A program made the translations under genes and the position numbers. A stretch of 64,000 nt of DNA from an uncultured Acidobacteriia bacterium (GTDB lineage Bacteria > Acidobacteriota > Terriglobia > Bryobacterales > Bryobacteraceae): the NCBI GenBank assembly GCA_903925015.1, contig CAIYDY010000373.1, positions 1 through 64,000 on the forward strand, in the 5' to 3' direction. The notes under the pieces are model-generated. The model ran no database searches. It was not told where the DNA came from and was given only the letters and a program-made list of their open reading frames with translations. How positions within the stretch are numbered: position 1 is the first letter of the stretch; the number at the start of each line of letters is the position of its first letter. This document shows, piece by piece, positions 25,337-34,405 of this stretch.

Positions 25337-25835
25337 GATTTTGCTCCTTTGCCTTGCTCTGAACGTTTCGGCTGCGGCCCAAAATCTGGGACGTGCGCTC
25401 GCCCCCGATGAAATCGCAAAGCTGGACCTGACCATCTCCCCGGACGGCACCGGTTTGCCGCCCGGCAGCGGGTCTGTGGCCGCCGGGGCCGAAGTTTACT
25501 CGAAAAAATGCCAAGGCTGCCACGGTGCGGACGGGGCGGGGAAGCCCCAGGACCGCCTCACTGGTGGTATCGGCACCCTGGCCTCCGACAAGCCCATCAA
25601 GACCGCCGTCAGCTTCTGGCCCCGAGCCACCACCGTGTTCGATTACATCCGCCGCGCCATGCCGCTGCAAGCTCCGCAGTCGCTCAAGGACGACGATGTC
25701 TACGCCGTTACTGCCTACCTGCTCTCAATTGACGGAGTGGTTCCCAAGGACGCAGTGCTCGATGCCAAGTCCCTGCCCAAAGTGAAAATGCCGAACCGCG
25801 ACGGTTTCGTCAACTACTGGAAGCCGAAGAAATAG
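25323..25835 (+). CDS. SoxD-like cytochrome c
   Basis: This 170-residue secreted monohaem cytochrome c has a signal peptide (MYICRILLLCLALNVSAAA), haem-binding CQGCH near residue 60, and a Met in 'RRAMPLQAPQSLKDDDVYAV' as probable distal ligand. The 'LSPDEIAK..DLTISPDGTGLPPGSGS' style of N-terminus, with variations, is typical of SoxD-type partners of SoxC. It accepts electrons from the upstream molybdoenzyme. Its ATG lies inside the 3' end of that gene, so they are translationally coupled. It is smaller than classical dihaem SoxD and resembles the one-haem version. Confidence 0.87.
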   Translation: MYICRILLLCLALNVSAAAQNLGRALAPDEIAKLDLTISPDGTGLPPGSGSVAAGAEVYSKKCQGCHGADGAGKPQDRLTGGIGTLASDKPIKTAVSFWPRATTVFDYIRRAMPLQAPQSLKDDDVYAVTAYLLSIDGVVPKDAVLDAKSLPKVKMPNRDGFVNYWKPKK

Positions 25836-25859
25836 GCGTTCGCGGTCCGGCTGCAACCC

Positions 25860-26222
25860 CTACTTTGCAGGGGCCGCGGTAGCCGCCGCCGACGCCATCG
25901 CAGCCTGCGCTTTGACGGCGGGTATGATTGCCTTGATGTCTGCGATGAATGCCTCGTCGAGGGCCAGATTGATCCCGCCGGCATTTCCCGCCGCATCTGC
26001 GTCCTGCACGGCCTTGATGACCAGGCCGAGCAGGCCGAAACCGATCCGTTCAATATTGGCCGCCTGCGGGCTGACCAATCCAGTAATCGACTCGATGGTG
26101 GCCGCGCTCGCGCTCGCCTTTTGCAGTTCCGGCAGCACCTTGCTTTCGACGAACCTCGCAACCTTCACAACGTCGTTCGCCGCCGTGGCGAACGCGTGTC
26201 CCAGTGAACTCAATAGAAACAT
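25860..26222 (-). CDS. Ala-rich helical hypothetical protein
   Basis: This 120-residue protein has no recognised family. It is largely helical, with 'SLGHAFATAANDVVKVARFV' at the start, a 'GLLGLVIKAVQDADAAGNAGG' centre and an Ala-rich tail. AAAGGACA lies just upstream of the ATG at 26222, which I prefer over an upstream ATG without a ribosome binding site. It is a single gene convergent with the soxCD pair. The function is unknown. A phage-derived structural or holin-associated role is possible but unsupported. Confidence 0.6.
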   Translation of the reverse strand: MFLLSSLGHAFATAANDVVKVARFVESKVLPELQKASASAATIESITGLVSPQAANIERIGFGLLGLVIKAVQDADAAGNAGGINLALDEAFIADIKAIIPAVKAQAAMASAAATAAPAK

Positions 26223-26394
26223 GGAATGTCCTTTCTGAAAATGGATGCGGATCTCTCCGCGGTCCCGATAGTAAGGCCCCGCCGGTCCGAATTCCACGCC
26301 GATTTTTCGCATGTCGTTGAAGCCAAAGGGAAGATCGCTGCAAGAAACTTGTGAACGCCTTGGACACCTTCGCCCGTTTGCGACAATCTGGGCA

Positions 26395-26982
26395 GTGATC
26401 CAGTATCGAAGAATCGCCGCGCTCCTGCTCGGCGCATGGTTGGGCGCGGGCGTCTTTGTCGATGTCGCCGTTACCCAGAACTTTCAAACCGTCGACAGAT
26501 TCCTAGCCAAGCCGGGGGCAATCCAAACCTCGATCGACCTCAACGAGGCCGGCCGCAAGCGGGTGCGCGAGATTCTACGCCGCAACGCGGGCGAAGAGAA
26601 CAATTTTCTGTTCGACGCTTGGGAGTCCGCCGAGCTCTTGATCATTCCAGGCCTGTTCTGCCTGCTGTTCTTCGGCGGTCGCCCGCAGAAGATTTTGCTG
26701 GCGGGCACCGGTGTCCTGATGCTCGTGGTTTGCGTGCAGCATTTCTGGCTTTCCCCCACCATTGCGGAGATGGGCCGGAAGCTTGCTGACCTTGGCCCCA
26801 AGGATCCCCTCAACGCCACATTCTGGCAGTTCCACGGTGCATATTCCGGCATTGAGATCGCCAAGCTGCTGGTCGGTTTGGCCATCGCCGTCCGGCTCGC
26901 CGTGAAACGCTCAGCGGATCCCGACCATTTTGCCCGTGAATTTGAAAAGAAGGCCGCTGCGGCGACCGCCAGGAAGGCCTAG
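26395..26982 (+). CDS. DUF4149-like integral membrane protein
   Basis: About 195 residues with four hydrophobic helices: 'IAALLLGAWLGAGVFVDVAV', 'LLIIPGLFCLLFFGG', 'ILLAGTGVLMLVVCVQHFW' and 'AKLLVGLAIAVRLAV'. 'FWQFHGAYSGIEIAKLL' and the G-A-W-L-G-A-G-V-F opening resemble DUF4149/TMEM205-like proteins. I chose GTG at 26395, because the ATG at 26311 lacks a ribosome binding site. Its stop overlaps the GTG of the rhomboid gene by one base. The function is unknown. Confidence 0.7.
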   Translation: MIQYRRIAALLLGAWLGAGVFVDVAVTQNFQTVDRFLAKPGAIQTSIDLNEAGRKRVREILRRNAGEENNFLFDAWESAELLIIPGLFCLLFFGGRPQKILLAGTGVLMLVVCVQHFWLSPTIAEMGRKLADLGPKDPLNATFWQFHGAYSGIEIAKLLVGLAIAVRLAVKRSADPDHFAREFEKKAAAATARKA

Positions 26983-27803
26983 TGGACAACCGTAGAATGT
27001 GCCCGAGCTGCCGGGCTTTCATCACCGCCAATGACCGCATCTGTCCCTATTGCAGCGAGCCCGTGGGCCCGCGCTATGTGGAGCGCACCGAGGGTGCAAC
27101 CGTACTTGGCGGGCTGATTCCCCAAGCCCACTACACCACCATCCTGATCCTGTTGATCAACGTGGGCCTCTACATCGCCACCTACCTGCTGGAGCAGAAA
27201 TGGGGCAACCAAGGCGAGGTTCTCTGGGCATTCGGTGCCAAATTCGGGCCCAGCCTGTTCCGCAACCACGAGTGGTGGCGCCTGGTGACCGCAGGCTTCC
27301 TCCACGGAGGTCTTTTGCATATCGCCATGAACAGCTGGGTGTTGTACGACTTGGGCGCGCAGGTGGAGCAGATTTACGGCACCCCGCGCTATTTGTCGGT
27401 TTACCTGTTTGCCACTGTTGGCGGCTTCGGCATGAGCGCCTATATGAACCCCGGCCTGTCCATAGGGTCGTCGGCCGGTATCACGGGCCTCCTCGGCGCT
27501 ATGATCGCCTTCGGGGTGATGAACAGAACCTCGGTGGGTAGGGAAATTCGAAACTTTTATCTGCGCTGGGTCGTCCAGATTTTGGCGCTTGGATTATTTC
27601 CGGGCTTCCGCATCGACAACTGGGCGCACTTGGGTGGACTGGCCACGGGTTTCGTGGTGGCGTACCTTGCAGGAACGCCCAGCCGGTCCACAAGGACGCA
27701 GGATGCGATCTGGCGTGCCGTTGCAACCGGATGCGTCTTGGCGACCGTAGGATGTTTTTTGCAAGTGTACTTGCACTTTCCTACTCCGGATCAGTTAAGA
27801 TAG
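26982..27803 (+). CDS. Rhomboid-family intramembrane serine protease
   Basis: This encodes 273 residues. The N-terminal zinc ribbon (Cys7, Cys10, Cys21, Cys24) precedes a rhomboid core with six or seven helices. Catalytic Ser164 lies in GSSAG and catalytic His216 in 'WAHLGGL'. Asn117 in 'HIAMNSW' is the expected oxyanion-helper residue. Rhomboids cut transmembrane substrates within the bilayer. A GTG start overlaps the upstream stop (TAGTG). The N-terminal zinc finger fused to rhomboid is a known bacterial arrangement. The substrate is unknown. Confidence 0.92.
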   Translation: MDNRRMCPSCRAFITANDRICPYCSEPVGPRYVERTEGATVLGGLIPQAHYTTILILLINVGLYIATYLLEQKWGNQGEVLWAFGAKFGPSLFRNHEWWRLVTAGFLHGGLLHIAMNSWVLYDLGAQVEQIYGTPRYLSVYLFATVGGFGMSAYMNPGLSIGSSAGITGLLGAMIAFGVMNRTSVGREIRNFYLRWVVQILALGLFPGFRIDNWAHLGGLATGFVVAYLAGTPSRSTRTQDAIWRAVATGCVLATVGCFLQVYLHFPTPDQLR

Positions 27804-27810
27804 GGGCAAC

Positions 27811-28017
27811 ATGCGTATCGCTCTCACAATTGCGTTGGCCCTCGGTCTAGCGCTGGTTCCCTCGGCAGCCGAGGCAAAGGTCAAAACCAAGGCCCCGAAG
27901 GCCGCCAAAATCCACGCGTCACAGGGCGGTTTTGCCCAGGACAAGTCGTGGAAAGCTGCCGCGAAGAAGCGCAAGGCCCCGAAGAGGAAGCCCACCAAGC
28001 GCAAGGGAGCGAACTAG
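27811..28017 (+). CDS. Small secreted Lys-rich protein
   Basis: This 68-residue protein has a clear signal peptide (MRIALTIALALGLALVPSAAEA) and a mature region almost entirely of Lys, Ala, Pro and Arg, ending in 'KRKAPKRKPTKRKGAN'. It starts seven bases after the rhomboid stop behind GGGGC, so it is in the same operon. A charged secreted peptide of this type might bind nucleic acids, LPS or anionic glycans. That is speculation. Confidence 0.7.
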   Translation: MRIALTIALALGLALVPSAAEAKVKTKAPKAAKIHASQGGFAQDKSWKAAAKKRKAPKRKPTKRKGAN

Positions 28018-28271
28018 TCCGTCTGGTGGCGGAGGTTTTCGAGGTATTCGGTCGCCGCGTCGATTCCGTGCATTTTCTTGATTTCGTGGAATTTGTCCAG
28101 CGCGTTGTCGGCACCCTTGGCACGTAGCGCAACGCCTCCCGCCGGAGCCCTCTTTTTCGCCTTTTCAGCCGGAGGCGGCGTGTTCTTAACGCGTTCGTCG
28201 ATCTCGCGGTTCTTGGCGATCCGAGCCGCGAGTCGTTCCGCTTGGTTCATCTCGTGGTATGGTTTTGACAT
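28014..28271 (-). CDS. Small charged hypothetical protein
   Basis: This 85-residue soluble protein is rich in Lys, Glu and Ala, with a helical N-terminus ('MNQAERLAARIAKNREIDER') and a C-terminus 'IKKMHGIDAATEYLENLRHQ'. AAGGAG lies seven bases before the ATG at 28271, better than an upstream ATG. It is convergent with the small Lys-rich gene and overlaps it by four bases. No family is recognised. Confidence 0.65.
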   Translation of the reverse strand: MSKPYHEMNQAERLAARIAKNREIDERVKNTPPPAEKAKKRAPAGGVALRAKGADNALDKFHEIKKMHGIDAATEYLENLRHQTD

Positions 28272-28344
28272 TTGCGGCTCCTTGGGCTGTGTATTCACGG
28301 CCCTGTTATTTAGTTTAGCTGGCTGGACATGCTAGACTCCGGCC

Positions 28345-28881
28345 ATGATCCGTTCCACGCTTGTTTTCTTTGCGATGGGCCTTGCGGCAGCCGTCCAGCT
28401 CCCGGCAGCGTCCAGTATTTTCGATTTCACAATGGACTCGATTGATGGCAAACCTTTGCCCTTGGCGACGTTCAAGGGCAAGGTGACCCTGGTGGTCAAC
28501 GTTGCCAGCCGCTGCGGGTTCACGCCCCAGTACGAGGGTCTCGAGGCCGTCTACGAAAAATTCCGCGACAAGGGTTTCGTGATCGCCGGCTTCCCCGCCA
28601 ACAATTTCGGCTTCCAGGAGCCGGGCACCAACGACGAGATCAAGCAGTTCTGCAGTTCCAAATACAGCGTCAAGTTCCCCATGTTCGCCAAGGTTTCGGT
28701 GAAGGGCACCGACATGGTGCCGCTATACCAGTTCCTGACGAAATCCATGGGCGGCGATATAGAATGGAACTTCACTAAGTTCCTGATCGGGAAGGATGGC
28801 AAGGTCATCGCCCGCTTCGCCTCCGACGTGGAGCCCCAATCGCCGCAATTGCTGGCGGCGATTGAGAAGGCCCTGAAGTAG
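28345..28881 (+). CDS. Periplasmic glutathione-peroxidase-like thiol peroxidase
   Basis: This 178-residue protein has a signal peptide (about residues 1-22). Active-site Cys57 is in 'NVASRCGFTPQY', Gln91 in 'FPANNFGFQEPG', and Trp141-Asn142 in 'WNFTKFLI'. These are the family tetrad, with Cys instead of selenocysteine. Cys103 in 'QFCSSKY' is the likely resolving cysteine, so the enzyme probably uses thioredoxin-type reductants. It reduces peroxides outside the cytoplasm. It appears monocistronic. Confidence 0.93.
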   Translation: MIRSTLVFFAMGLAAAVQLPAASSIFDFTMDSIDGKPLPLATFKGKVTLVVNVASRCGFTPQYEGLEAVYEKFRDKGFVIAGFPANNFGFQEPGTNDEIKQFCSSKYSVKFPMFAKVSVKGTDMVPLYQFLTKSMGGDIEWNFTKFLIGKDGKVIARFASDVEPQSPQLLAAIEKALK

Positions 28882-28892
28882 GCAGGCCGAGG

Positions 28893-30149
28893 CTACGCCC
28901 GCAGCAGGCCCCGGAACTTCTCGGGGCCACCCTTGTAGTTGGGGAATACGGACTGGATGGTCTTTTTCCCCAAGTGGCTGTGTACGGCTTCGCCGAGCAC
29001 GGCGCGGAAGTCCGTGGTCAGAGCCAAGTCGCGTTTTTCGTATAGCTGTTCGGGTGCGAGTCCGGGCCAATCGCCATAGACCTTTCCGCCTTTCACCGGT
29101 CCGCCCATCACGAACATGGCGTTGGCGTGGCCGTGGTCGGTGCCGCGGTTGCCGTTTTCACGCGCGGTCCGGCCGAATTCGGACATTGTGACGACGACAA
29201 CATCCTCCATGCGGTCTCCCATATCCTGGTAGAACGCCCCCAGTGACGCACCGAATTCGTCCAGCCGGTTGGCCAACTGCCCAACCGACGCCTTCTGGCC
29301 GATCTCGTTCACATGGTGGTCCCAGCCGCCGAGGTCCGCGAATGCCACTTCCAACCCCGCATCGGCCTTGATCAGCTGAGCGATTTGCTTCAGGCTCTCG
29401 CCAAACCTCCCGCCGGGGTAGTTCGCGCCCGCCGCAGGCTGGTAGGGTGTCTGCTGGATACCCTTCAGCATCGCCACGGCCTCGAAAGTTTCGCGGCCCG
29501 TGTTGCCCAGCAACTGGTCCTTCGACCCGCCGTACATCGATTTCAGCACTAGCGCGGCTGCCTCGTCGCGGACGCCAAACGTCGAGATGCTGTCCATGGC
29601 CACCACACTGTTGCCACCCCGGAGCGTTCTGGGGGTGGCAGGTCCCAGGCTGACGGCGCGGATCGGCGACGGCTTGCCAACCGCCGGGGGCAGGGCCCGG
29701 TTTAGCCAGCCGTCGGATGTGGCCTTCAAGCCCGGCGTACCGGATTCCATATAATCTTGCGCATCAAAATGCGAGCGCGTGGGGTCCGGCGAGCCCGCCG
29801 CGTGGACAATGGCCAGCTGGTTCCGGTCCCAGATGGGTTTGAGTGGAGAGAGCGACGGATGCAGGCCGAAGAATCCATCGAGGTCGATGGCGGTGTCCGC
29901 CTGTTTGGCCGCATTGGGGCGGGGAACCGCGATGGCCGGACGCAGGGCGTAGTAGTTCGGGTCGCCGTGCGGAACCACGATATTCAGTCCATCGGCTGCG
30001 CCGCGCTGGAAGATCGCGACCAGGACTTTCTTGCGTTTGCCGGTGCTTTCCGCCGCACATGCCGCTCGTTCCAGCCAGAGTGGGGCGGTCCCGGAACCGA
30101 TCATCGAAATTGCCGAACCGCGGAGGAAAATTCTTCTTGAAAGTGCCAT
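28893..30149 (-). CDS. DUF1501 family protein (Tat-exported)
   Basis: This 418-residue protein has a twin-arginine leader 'MALSRRIFLRGSAISM'. The body shows DUF1501 features: 'LVAIFQRGAADGLNIVVPHG', 'FFGLHPSLSPL', 'FADLGGWDHHVN', 'VVTMSEFGRTARENGNRGTDHGHAN' (in parts) and 'VYGDWPGL'. DUF1501 proteins share the alkaline-phosphatase/sulfatase-like fold and are nearly always encoded next to DUF1800, as here (20 bp downstream of it). The role is unknown, and the pair is abundant in Acidobacteria and Planctomycetes. Confidence 0.92.
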   Translation of the reverse strand: MALSRRIFLRGSAISMIGSGTAPLWLERAACAAESTGKRKKVLVAIFQRGAADGLNIVVPHGDPNYYALRPAIAVPRPNAAKQADTAIDLDGFFGLHPSLSPLKPIWDRNQLAIVHAAGSPDPTRSHFDAQDYMESGTPGLKATSDGWLNRALPPAVGKPSPIRAVSLGPATPRTLRGGNSVVAMDSISTFGVRDEAAALVLKSMYGGSKDQLLGNTGRETFEAVAMLKGIQQTPYQPAAGANYPGGRFGESLKQIAQLIKADAGLEVAFADLGGWDHHVNEIGQKASVGQLANRLDEFGASLGAFYQDMGDRMEDVVVVTMSEFGRTARENGNRGTDHGHANAMFVMGGPVKGGKVYGDWPGLAPEQLYEKRDLALTTDFRAVLGEAVHSHLGKKTIQSVFPNYKGGPEKFRGLLRA

Positions 30150-30169
30150 GTGGTTGCTCCTGAATGTGG

Positions 30170-32029
30170 TTACCGGCGTTGGAAATCGGGTGATCCGAGG
30201 GTGAGCCCTGCTATCGCTGCACCGACTCGGTCGGGACGCATCTGCTTTTGCGCGTCGAAACCGGCTTGGATGGCCCGTTTGGCGTCCTCGGTCGGCTCCG
30301 TGAGCAGGATGGAGCGTTCGATCTGGTCTGCAGCACCGTTGAAGCGGGCCGGGTCCACCTTGATGCCGTTGAGTCGGCCCTGAGCCAAGCCCGAGGCGAA
30401 ATTCATGCGCGCAACCAGTGACGCCGAGTTCATCCAGTCGGCACCGGTGTTTGAATAACCCGTGGGCTCCGGCTTGCGGTAGAGCGGCTCTCCCAGGGTG
30501 TTCATTAGACCGGCGATCTGCTGGGCGCTGTCCATGTCGGCGTCCACGGCGCGCAGTGCGCTGACCACCATTTCGAGGGGAGACTTCACCTTGGAACGGA
30601 AATTGTCGGCGGCCCAGAATTCCCCCGATCCCAGCATCGTCTTGAGAACCTCGCGGATGTCACCGTCGGTCGCTGTGAAAGTTTTGGCCATCTTGGCGAC
30701 CAGGACTTCGGACGGGTTGTCCGACACGAAGCGCGTTGCCAGCTTCTTGGATATGAAGTGGGCGGTGGATGGGTGCTGTACCAGGATGTCGAGGACCTTC
30801 ATCGCGTCCTCCTTGCCCCCACCTGCCGGAATCGTCACGCCGAGCACGTGTTTCTCGCCCGGATCGTGCATCCGGGCCGCAAATTCAAAGCCACCTCCGC
30901 GCTGGGGCTGGACGATGGTCCAGCCTGTGAAGCAGCGGGCTACCTCCGTTACGTCCGCCTGGGTGTAGCCGCCATCCACGCCGAGCGTGTGCAATTCCAT
31001 TAGTTCGCGACCGTAGTTCTCGTTCAGTCCCTGCTTTTTGCCACCGCGCTTGTTGGCGGGCGATTCCACGCCCATTGATTGCCAGTTGTCCAGATAGAAC
31101 AGCATGGCCGGACTCTGGGCGGTGGCTAGGAGCAAGTCCTTGAACTTGCCCAGTACATGCGGGCGGATCACGTCACGCTCGTAGGCGGTTGCCTGGAAGC
31201 GGTCGGCACCCTTGTCGAGGAAGATGTTGAAGTGGTTGAACCAGAAGTCGGTCAGGACCTCCTCCAGCTGCCGGTTGCTGTAGACGGCGCGGTAGAGCTT
31301 GCCTTCGATCAGATCCTGGTTGACCACTTGTTGCGGACTACGGAGGATTTGGAGCTTTCGCCGCACCTCGGGCGAGGCTTGTCCCGCGAGGCGGCCCTTC
31401 ATGGCGTCCGGAAGGGCGTCGATCACGTCCATAAGCTGGTCGGCGGGCAGGGATGACAGTAAGGCTGCGCGTTCGTCCTTGGACCCGGTGCGCAGGGTCT
31501 GTTTTTGCGCGTCGGTGAGCGGGAGCTTCGCGATAAGGGCCTTTTCGTCCTTTGGGGCGCTCGGCTTGGCCTCGTCGCCTAGAATGTTCGCTTTCTGGCT
31601 CTTGGCAAAACGGGCCATGGCGAATTTGGCCGCGGCCCTCGCTTGGGGATCTTCGGGGAGCGGGATGCGGCCATCCACCATCCCCTTCAGCATTTGCTGG
31701 CTGGGATACCGCTTCAGCATGTCGGCGGTGGACATGCGCAGGGTTTCCAGGGGGGCCAGCTTGGCCTCAAGGGCGGGGTTTTGGGGAATCGATTCCGGAT
31801 GCAGTTGGCTTTCGATCCAAGCGTCCAAGCCGGATTTTCCGACCGCGTCCACGTCGCCGGGGCGGGCACCAAAGGCGAGTCGATCCAATGCGTGGATGAC
31901 TCTTTGCTCCGGCGTCATTTCGGCCACCGTCGCCGCCGTCGGCGCGGTGGCGATCTTCTTCTTTGCCGCCCAGCCCGTTGCGGCCAGAAGTACGGTCACG
32001 GCGAGGATTGCTGGAAACTTCCGCATCAT
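30170..32029 (-). CDS. DUF1800 family secreted protein
   Basis: About 619 residues with a signal peptide (MRKFPAILAVTVLLAATGWA). DUF1800 motifs include 'ALDRLAFGARPGDVDAV' near the N-terminus, 'VLTDFWFNHFNIFLDKG', 'NENYGRELMELHTLGVDGGY', 'CFTGWTI' and a C-terminal 'FDAQKQMRPDRVGAAIAGL...LGSPDFQRR' region. Two adjacent ATGs could start the gene and the ribosome binding site is weak. It is the first gene of the DUF1800-DUF1501 unit. The biochemical role is unknown. Confidence 0.92.
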   Translation of the reverse strand: MMRKFPAILAVTVLLAATGWAAKKKIATAPTAATVAEMTPEQRVIHALDRLAFGARPGDVDAVGKSGLDAWIESQLHPESIPQNPALEAKLAPLETLRMSTADMLKRYPSQQMLKGMVDGRIPLPEDPQARAAAKFAMARFAKSQKANILGDEAKPSAPKDEKALIAKLPLTDAQKQTLRTGSKDERAALLSSLPADQLMDVIDALPDAMKGRLAGQASPEVRRKLQILRSPQQVVNQDLIEGKLYRAVYSNRQLEEVLTDFWFNHFNIFLDKGADRFQATAYERDVIRPHVLGKFKDLLLATAQSPAMLFYLDNWQSMGVESPANKRGGKKQGLNENYGRELMELHTLGVDGGYTQADVTEVARCFTGWTIVQPQRGGGFEFAARMHDPGEKHVLGVTIPAGGGKEDAMKVLDILVQHPSTAHFISKKLATRFVSDNPSEVLVAKMAKTFTATDGDIREVLKTMLGSGEFWAADNFRSKVKSPLEMVVSALRAVDADMDSAQQIAGLMNTLGEPLYRKPEPTGYSNTGADWMNSASLVARMNFASGLAQGRLNGIKVDPARFNGAADQIERSILLTEPTEDAKRAIQAGFDAQKQMRPDRVGAAIAGLTLGSPDFQRR

Positions 32030-32104
32030 GATTGTCCGAACACGATTGTACGCCGAAAGTCTCGCTTCCATCGCAATCCGACAGGACAGTGCTATAAGAC
32101 AGGG

Positions 32105-33172
32105 ATGCCATTGCGACGTCCGCCCTTTTTCGCCGCCGCTTTCTCCCTAGCCTTCGGGTGGGCCTGCCTCGCGCAGCAGCCGCCCGCCGAGACGACCGCC
32201 CCATCCCGGACCACCCCTGCTGCCGTGGCCGCAGCACCCGGCCCCCAGAACAACACCAACGACCAAGTTCTGAAGGCGCTCGAAATCGACAAGTGGTATC
32301 GGATGCTAGGCGATATCGCGGAAATCGACGAGATCCGCTACACCAGCCTCCCGCCGCACAAACCGGCCAACCCCACGGCGCCGGGCGCGAGGAATCCGTT
32401 GATCATCCGGGCCATGACGTTCATCCCGAAGTTCATCGACCGTTCGAAAAAGCAGCCGTTCCTCGTTTTCGCCCACCAGGGAATCCACAGCGATTTCGGA
32501 CGCGACTACGAGTACCACCAGGTCCGCGAGCTGGTGCAGCAGGGCTATTCGGTAATCGCACCCGATTACCGTGGCAGCACCGGTTACGGGCAGGGGTTCC
32601 AAAATGAGATCGACTATGGCGGCTCGGAGGTGGAGGATGTTTTCCGTGCACGGGCCTGGATGCTGGAAACCTACGATTTTCTCGATCCCCAGCGCGCGGG
32701 CATGATCGGCTGGAGCCACGGCGGCATGATCACGCTGATGAACATCCTGCTGCACCCCGAAGCCTATGCGGCGGCCTACGCGGGAGTGCCCGTGACCGAT
32801 CTGATCCTCCGCTTGGGCTACCAGGAGCAGGGTTACATCGCGAATTTCACCGCGCCCACGCACATCGGCAAGACCGTCCACGCCGACATCCAGGAGTACG
32901 TCAAGCGCTCGCCGATCACCTACGCGGACAAACTTGCGACGCCCCTGCTGATCCACGCCAACACCAACGACGAGGACGTGAACATCATCGAGGCCGAGCG
33001 CTTCATCGCGGCGCTGAAGGCTGCGGGGAAGAAGTTCGAATCCAAGATCTACAAGGACGCCCCCGGCGGCCACGAGTTCGACCGGCTCGACACCAAGCTG
33101 GCCCGCGAGGCGCGCCGCGAGATCTACTTGTTTCTGGCAACGTACCTGAAGCCGGAAAAACCGGCGAAGTGA
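32105..33172 (+). CDS. Secreted S9-family prolyl-oligopeptidase-like hydrolase
   Basis: This encodes 355 residues with a signal peptide and an alpha/beta-hydrolase domain. The nucleophile Ser204 is in 'GWSHGG', the acid is Asp289 or Asp291 in 'NTNDEDV', and His323 is in 'GGHEFD'. 'VIAPDYRGSTGYGQGF' is the typical S9 segment. There is no N-terminal propeller, so it may be a smaller acyl-peptidase or carboxylesterase. It is divergent from the DUF1800 gene. The serine-hydrolase gene 25 bp downstream may be co-transcribed. Confidence 0.87.
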   Translation: MPLRRPPFFAAAFSLAFGWACLAQQPPAETTAPSRTTPAAVAAAPGPQNNTNDQVLKALEIDKWYRMLGDIAEIDEIRYTSLPPHKPANPTAPGARNPLIIRAMTFIPKFIDRSKKQPFLVFAHQGIHSDFGRDYEYHQVRELVQQGYSVIAPDYRGSTGYGQGFQNEIDYGGSEVEDVFRARAWMLETYDFLDPQRAGMIGWSHGGMITLMNILLHPEAYAAAYAGVPVTDLILRLGYQEQGYIANFTAPTHIGKTVHADIQEYVKRSPITYADKLATPLLIHANTNDEDVNIIEAERFIAALKAAGKKFESKIYKDAPGGHEFDRLDTKLAREARREIYLFLATYLKPEKPAK

Positions 33173-33196
33173 TCCTTCGCGAAGTACACTATTGCC

Positions 33197-34324
33197 ATGA
33201 ACCGGGTCCGCAACCTCACTGCCGTCGCATTTGCCGTCGCCGCCACTGCGCAGGCTGCCTCCTTCTACCCGCCCGCAGGAAAATGGCCCGCAAAGGCACC
33301 GAAGGAACTCGGCTTCGACACCGTCAAGCTCCAGGCGGCAGTCGAGTTCGCCCAATTCCATGACAGCGGCTGGGATTTCGCCAAGGACCAAGTCCGGTCG
33401 TTCGGCACTCCCCTCGGCCCGGTTCCCGAAAAGCGCGCTCCGACCAACGGCCTCATCATCCGCCATGGCTACATCGTTGCCGAGTTCGGCGATACCTCCG
33501 CTGTAGACCCGATGTACAGTGCAGCCAAGAGCTTTCTTTCCACCATCGCGGGCTTGGCCGTCTCCCGTGGGCTGATCAAGAACGTGGACGATTCGGTCGC
33601 CAACTACATCCACGACGGCGGTTACGATTCCCCGCACAACGCTAGGATCACTTGGAAAAACCACCTCCGCCAGGAAAGTGAGTGGGAAGGCGAAATGTGG
33701 TCCAAGAACGCCAATTTCATCGGCCACGACGCCTACGGCGCGGGTGAAATGAAACCACGCGCCATCCTCGACCCCGGCACGCACTACGAATACAACGACG
33801 TCCGCATCAACCGCTTCTCGCTATCCCTGCTGAAACTGTTCGGACGCGGTCTGCCGGACGTGCTGAAGGACAACATCATGGAGCCGATGGGCGCTTCCAA
33901 TACTTGGCGCTGGGTGCCGTACAGCAATTCCACCATCGACCTGAACGGCAAGAAGGTTCCGTCTGTGAGCGGCGGCACCCGATGGGGTGGGGGATTGTGG
34001 ATGAACTCCCTCGACATGGCCCGTTTTGGCCTGCTGGCGCTCAACCAGGGCAAATGGGGCGACCGCCAGCTGATCCCGGCCTTGTGGTTCCGCGATGCGG
34101 TGGTGGCCAGTGAACACGGTCCCGACTACGGCTATCTCTGGTGGCTCAACACCAAGCACCAGAAGTGGCCCAGCGCGCCCACCACCAGCTTTGCAGCGAT
34201 CGGAAACGGCTCCAACACGATCTGGATCGATCCCGAGCACGACATCGTCATCGTCTGGCGGTGGCACCAGAACAGCGGCATGGACGGCCTGATCCAGCGT
34301 GTTCTTGCCGCGGTCACGAATTAA
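33197..34324 (+). CDS. Secreted serine hydrolase (class C beta-lactamase fold)
   Basis: This 375-residue penicillin-binding-protein-like hydrolase has a signal peptide (first ~21 residues). The SxxK motif is Ser108-Ala-Ala-Lys111 ('MYSAAKSF'), and a YxN-like element is present in 'HYEYNDVRI'. It has a 'GGGLWMNSLDMARFGLLAL' region common to esterase EstB/beta-lactamase-family proteins. Such proteins act as esterases, D-amino-peptidases or peptidoglycan enzymes. True beta-lactamase activity should not be assumed. It is in tandem with the S9 hydrolase. Confidence 0.85.
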   Translation: MNRVRNLTAVAFAVAATAQAASFYPPAGKWPAKAPKELGFDTVKLQAAVEFAQFHDSGWDFAKDQVRSFGTPLGPVPEKRAPTNGLIIRHGYIVAEFGDTSAVDPMYSAAKSFLSTIAGLAVSRGLIKNVDDSVANYIHDGGYDSPHNARITWKNHLRQESEWEGEMWSKNANFIGHDAYGAGEMKPRAILDPGTHYEYNDVRINRFSLSLLKLFGRGLPDVLKDNIMEPMGASNTWRWVPYSNSTIDLNGKKVPSVSGGTRWGGGLWMNSLDMARFGLLALNQGKWGDRQLIPALWFRDAVVASEHGPDYGYLWWLNTKHQKWPSAPTTSFAAIGNGSNTIWIDPEHDIVIVWRWHQNSGMDGLIQRVLAAVTN

Positions 34325-34405
34325 AAGGCATTCACAAGAGGTTCCATGAACCCGATTTAATGGGATCATGGGCAACGGAGGGGCGCGAACTGCGTCGTAT
34401 TGGAC

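Noticed and set aside
32306-33784. Long minus-strand open frame opposite the two secreted hydrolases
   Set aside because: Both plus-strand genes have signal peptides and catalytic motifs; the antisense frame crosses their junction.
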